Shown: positions 18,543-18,793 of the stretch, piece by piece
How the letters are laid out: each line of letters opens with the position of its first letter
Position numbering within the stretch: position 1 is the stretch's first letter
DNA from: an uncultured Lachnospiraceae bacterium
Lineage (GTDB): Bacteria > Bacillota_A > Clostridia > Lachnospirales > Lachnospiraceae
Reading direction: 5' to 3'
Assembly: GCA_910587495.1 (NCBI GenBank)
Contig: CAJUMT010000048.1
Location: 1-18,793 of the forward strand
Length of the DNA stretch: 18,793 nucleotides
Made by a program: the position numbers and the translations under genes
Notes under the pieces: generated by a model
The model's database searches: none
Told to the model about the DNA's origin: nothing
What the model saw: the letters and a program-made list of their open reading frames with translations, nothing else

Positions 18543-18793
18543 CTACTTTTTACCGCAGCACTGTTTGTACTTTTTCCCACTGCCGCAGGGACATGGATCG
18601 TTACGCCCGATCTTCGGCCCCTTTACGATCGTGCCCGATTTTTTCTGTTCCAGATAAAGTGCCTTTTTCTTCTCATCATCAAAGATATCATTCCACTGCG
18701 GCAGCTCATACAGCCAGTCCGCTTTGGCGTCCACCATGTTCTTATATAATCTTTCCTTGTCGAACTTCAGGCTGACGACGGTATCTTCTTCCA
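18543..18793 (-). CDS. SEC-C motif protein, 3' part only
   Basis: The reading frame is open to the window edge on the minus strand, so only the last 82 residues are present, beginning EEDTVVSLKFDKERLYKNMVD; the true start lies outside. The end carries a zinc-binding SEC-C motif: GRNDPCPCGSGKKYKQCC, with the C-x-C-x8-C-C pattern known from the SecA tail. Before it comes WLYELPQWNDIFDDEKKKALYLEQKKSG, which is seen, as I recall, in clostridial SEC-C domain proteins that are not SecA. SecA itself usually has a long flexible linker before the motif, which is not evident here, so I do not call it secA. The stop lies 8 bases before the thrS -35 box and no terminator separates them. Confidence 0.85.
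   Translation of the reverse strand, partial: EEDTVVSLKFDKERLYKNMVDAKADWLYELPQWNDIFDDEKKKALYLEQKKSGTIVKGPKIGRNDPCPCGSGKKYKQCCGKK

Noticed and set aside
1..18793. CRISPR array, insertion sequence or prophage
   Set aside because: No regularly spaced repeats, transposase, integrase or phage structural genes are visible on either strand.

Overview
The window reads as a chromosomal contig end from a low-to-mid GC Bacillota of class Clostridia, most likely a Lachnospiraceae-type gut anaerobe. This rests on several points: strong AGGAGG ribosome binding sites and TTGACA/TATAAT promoters throughout; a threonyl T-box, a CIRCE element and a ribosomal-protein leader attenuator, which are all Firmicute regulatory devices; a SigH sporulation-type sigma factor; and small families common in Clostridia (DUF4250, SEC-C protein, paired CobW proteins). 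The genus is not determined. The first 43 bases are not genomic: they are Illumina adapter sequence left on the contig end.

Layout, left to right. 1-43 is adapter. 251-574 (+) is a small XRE-family regulator ending in a terminator. 620-2628 (-) is a pair of CobW-type proteins, one a normal His-rich metallochaperone GTPase and one a degenerate relative fused to a YcgQ-like C-terminal domain. 2740-4128 (-) is the infC-rpmI-rplT translation operon, with a leader that carries a terminator/antiterminator switch and an AUU start codon for infC. 4137-6897 (-) is clpB with a CIRCE operator and a tiny DUF4250 gene directly behind it. 7069-7626 (+) is a divergent Uma2-family gene. 7743-9401 (-) is glnS, preceded by a tRNA-Thr(GGU) gene. 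9583-14896 (-) is the block ispF - acetyltransferase - cysE - cysS - mrnC - rlmB - sigH, which follows the Bacillus order except that gltX and yacP are absent. 14983-15056 (-) is tRNA-Met. 15173-16213 (-) is a membrane acyltransferase. 16290-18245 (-) is thrS under a T-box, and from 18543 to the window edge lies the 3' end of a SEC-C protein gene.

How the parts work together. Most of the window is translation machinery: initiation factor, two ribosomal proteins, three aminoacyl-tRNA synthetases, two tRNAs, and enzymes maturing or modifying 23S rRNA. Regulation is largely by RNA structure at transcript 5' ends. The T-box of thrS has specifier ACC and a UGGA antiterminator bulge; both match the tRNA-Thr encoded in this same window (anticodon GGU, discriminator U).

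I found no CRISPR array, phage, insertion sequence or defence island, and no clearly new multi-gene system. The best second-look items are the degenerate CobW/YcgQ-like fusion, the infC leader switch with AUU start, the GlnRS that lacks its MSK signature, the tRNA-Thr/hairpin/glnS arrangement, and the C-terminal cysteine extension on IspF.
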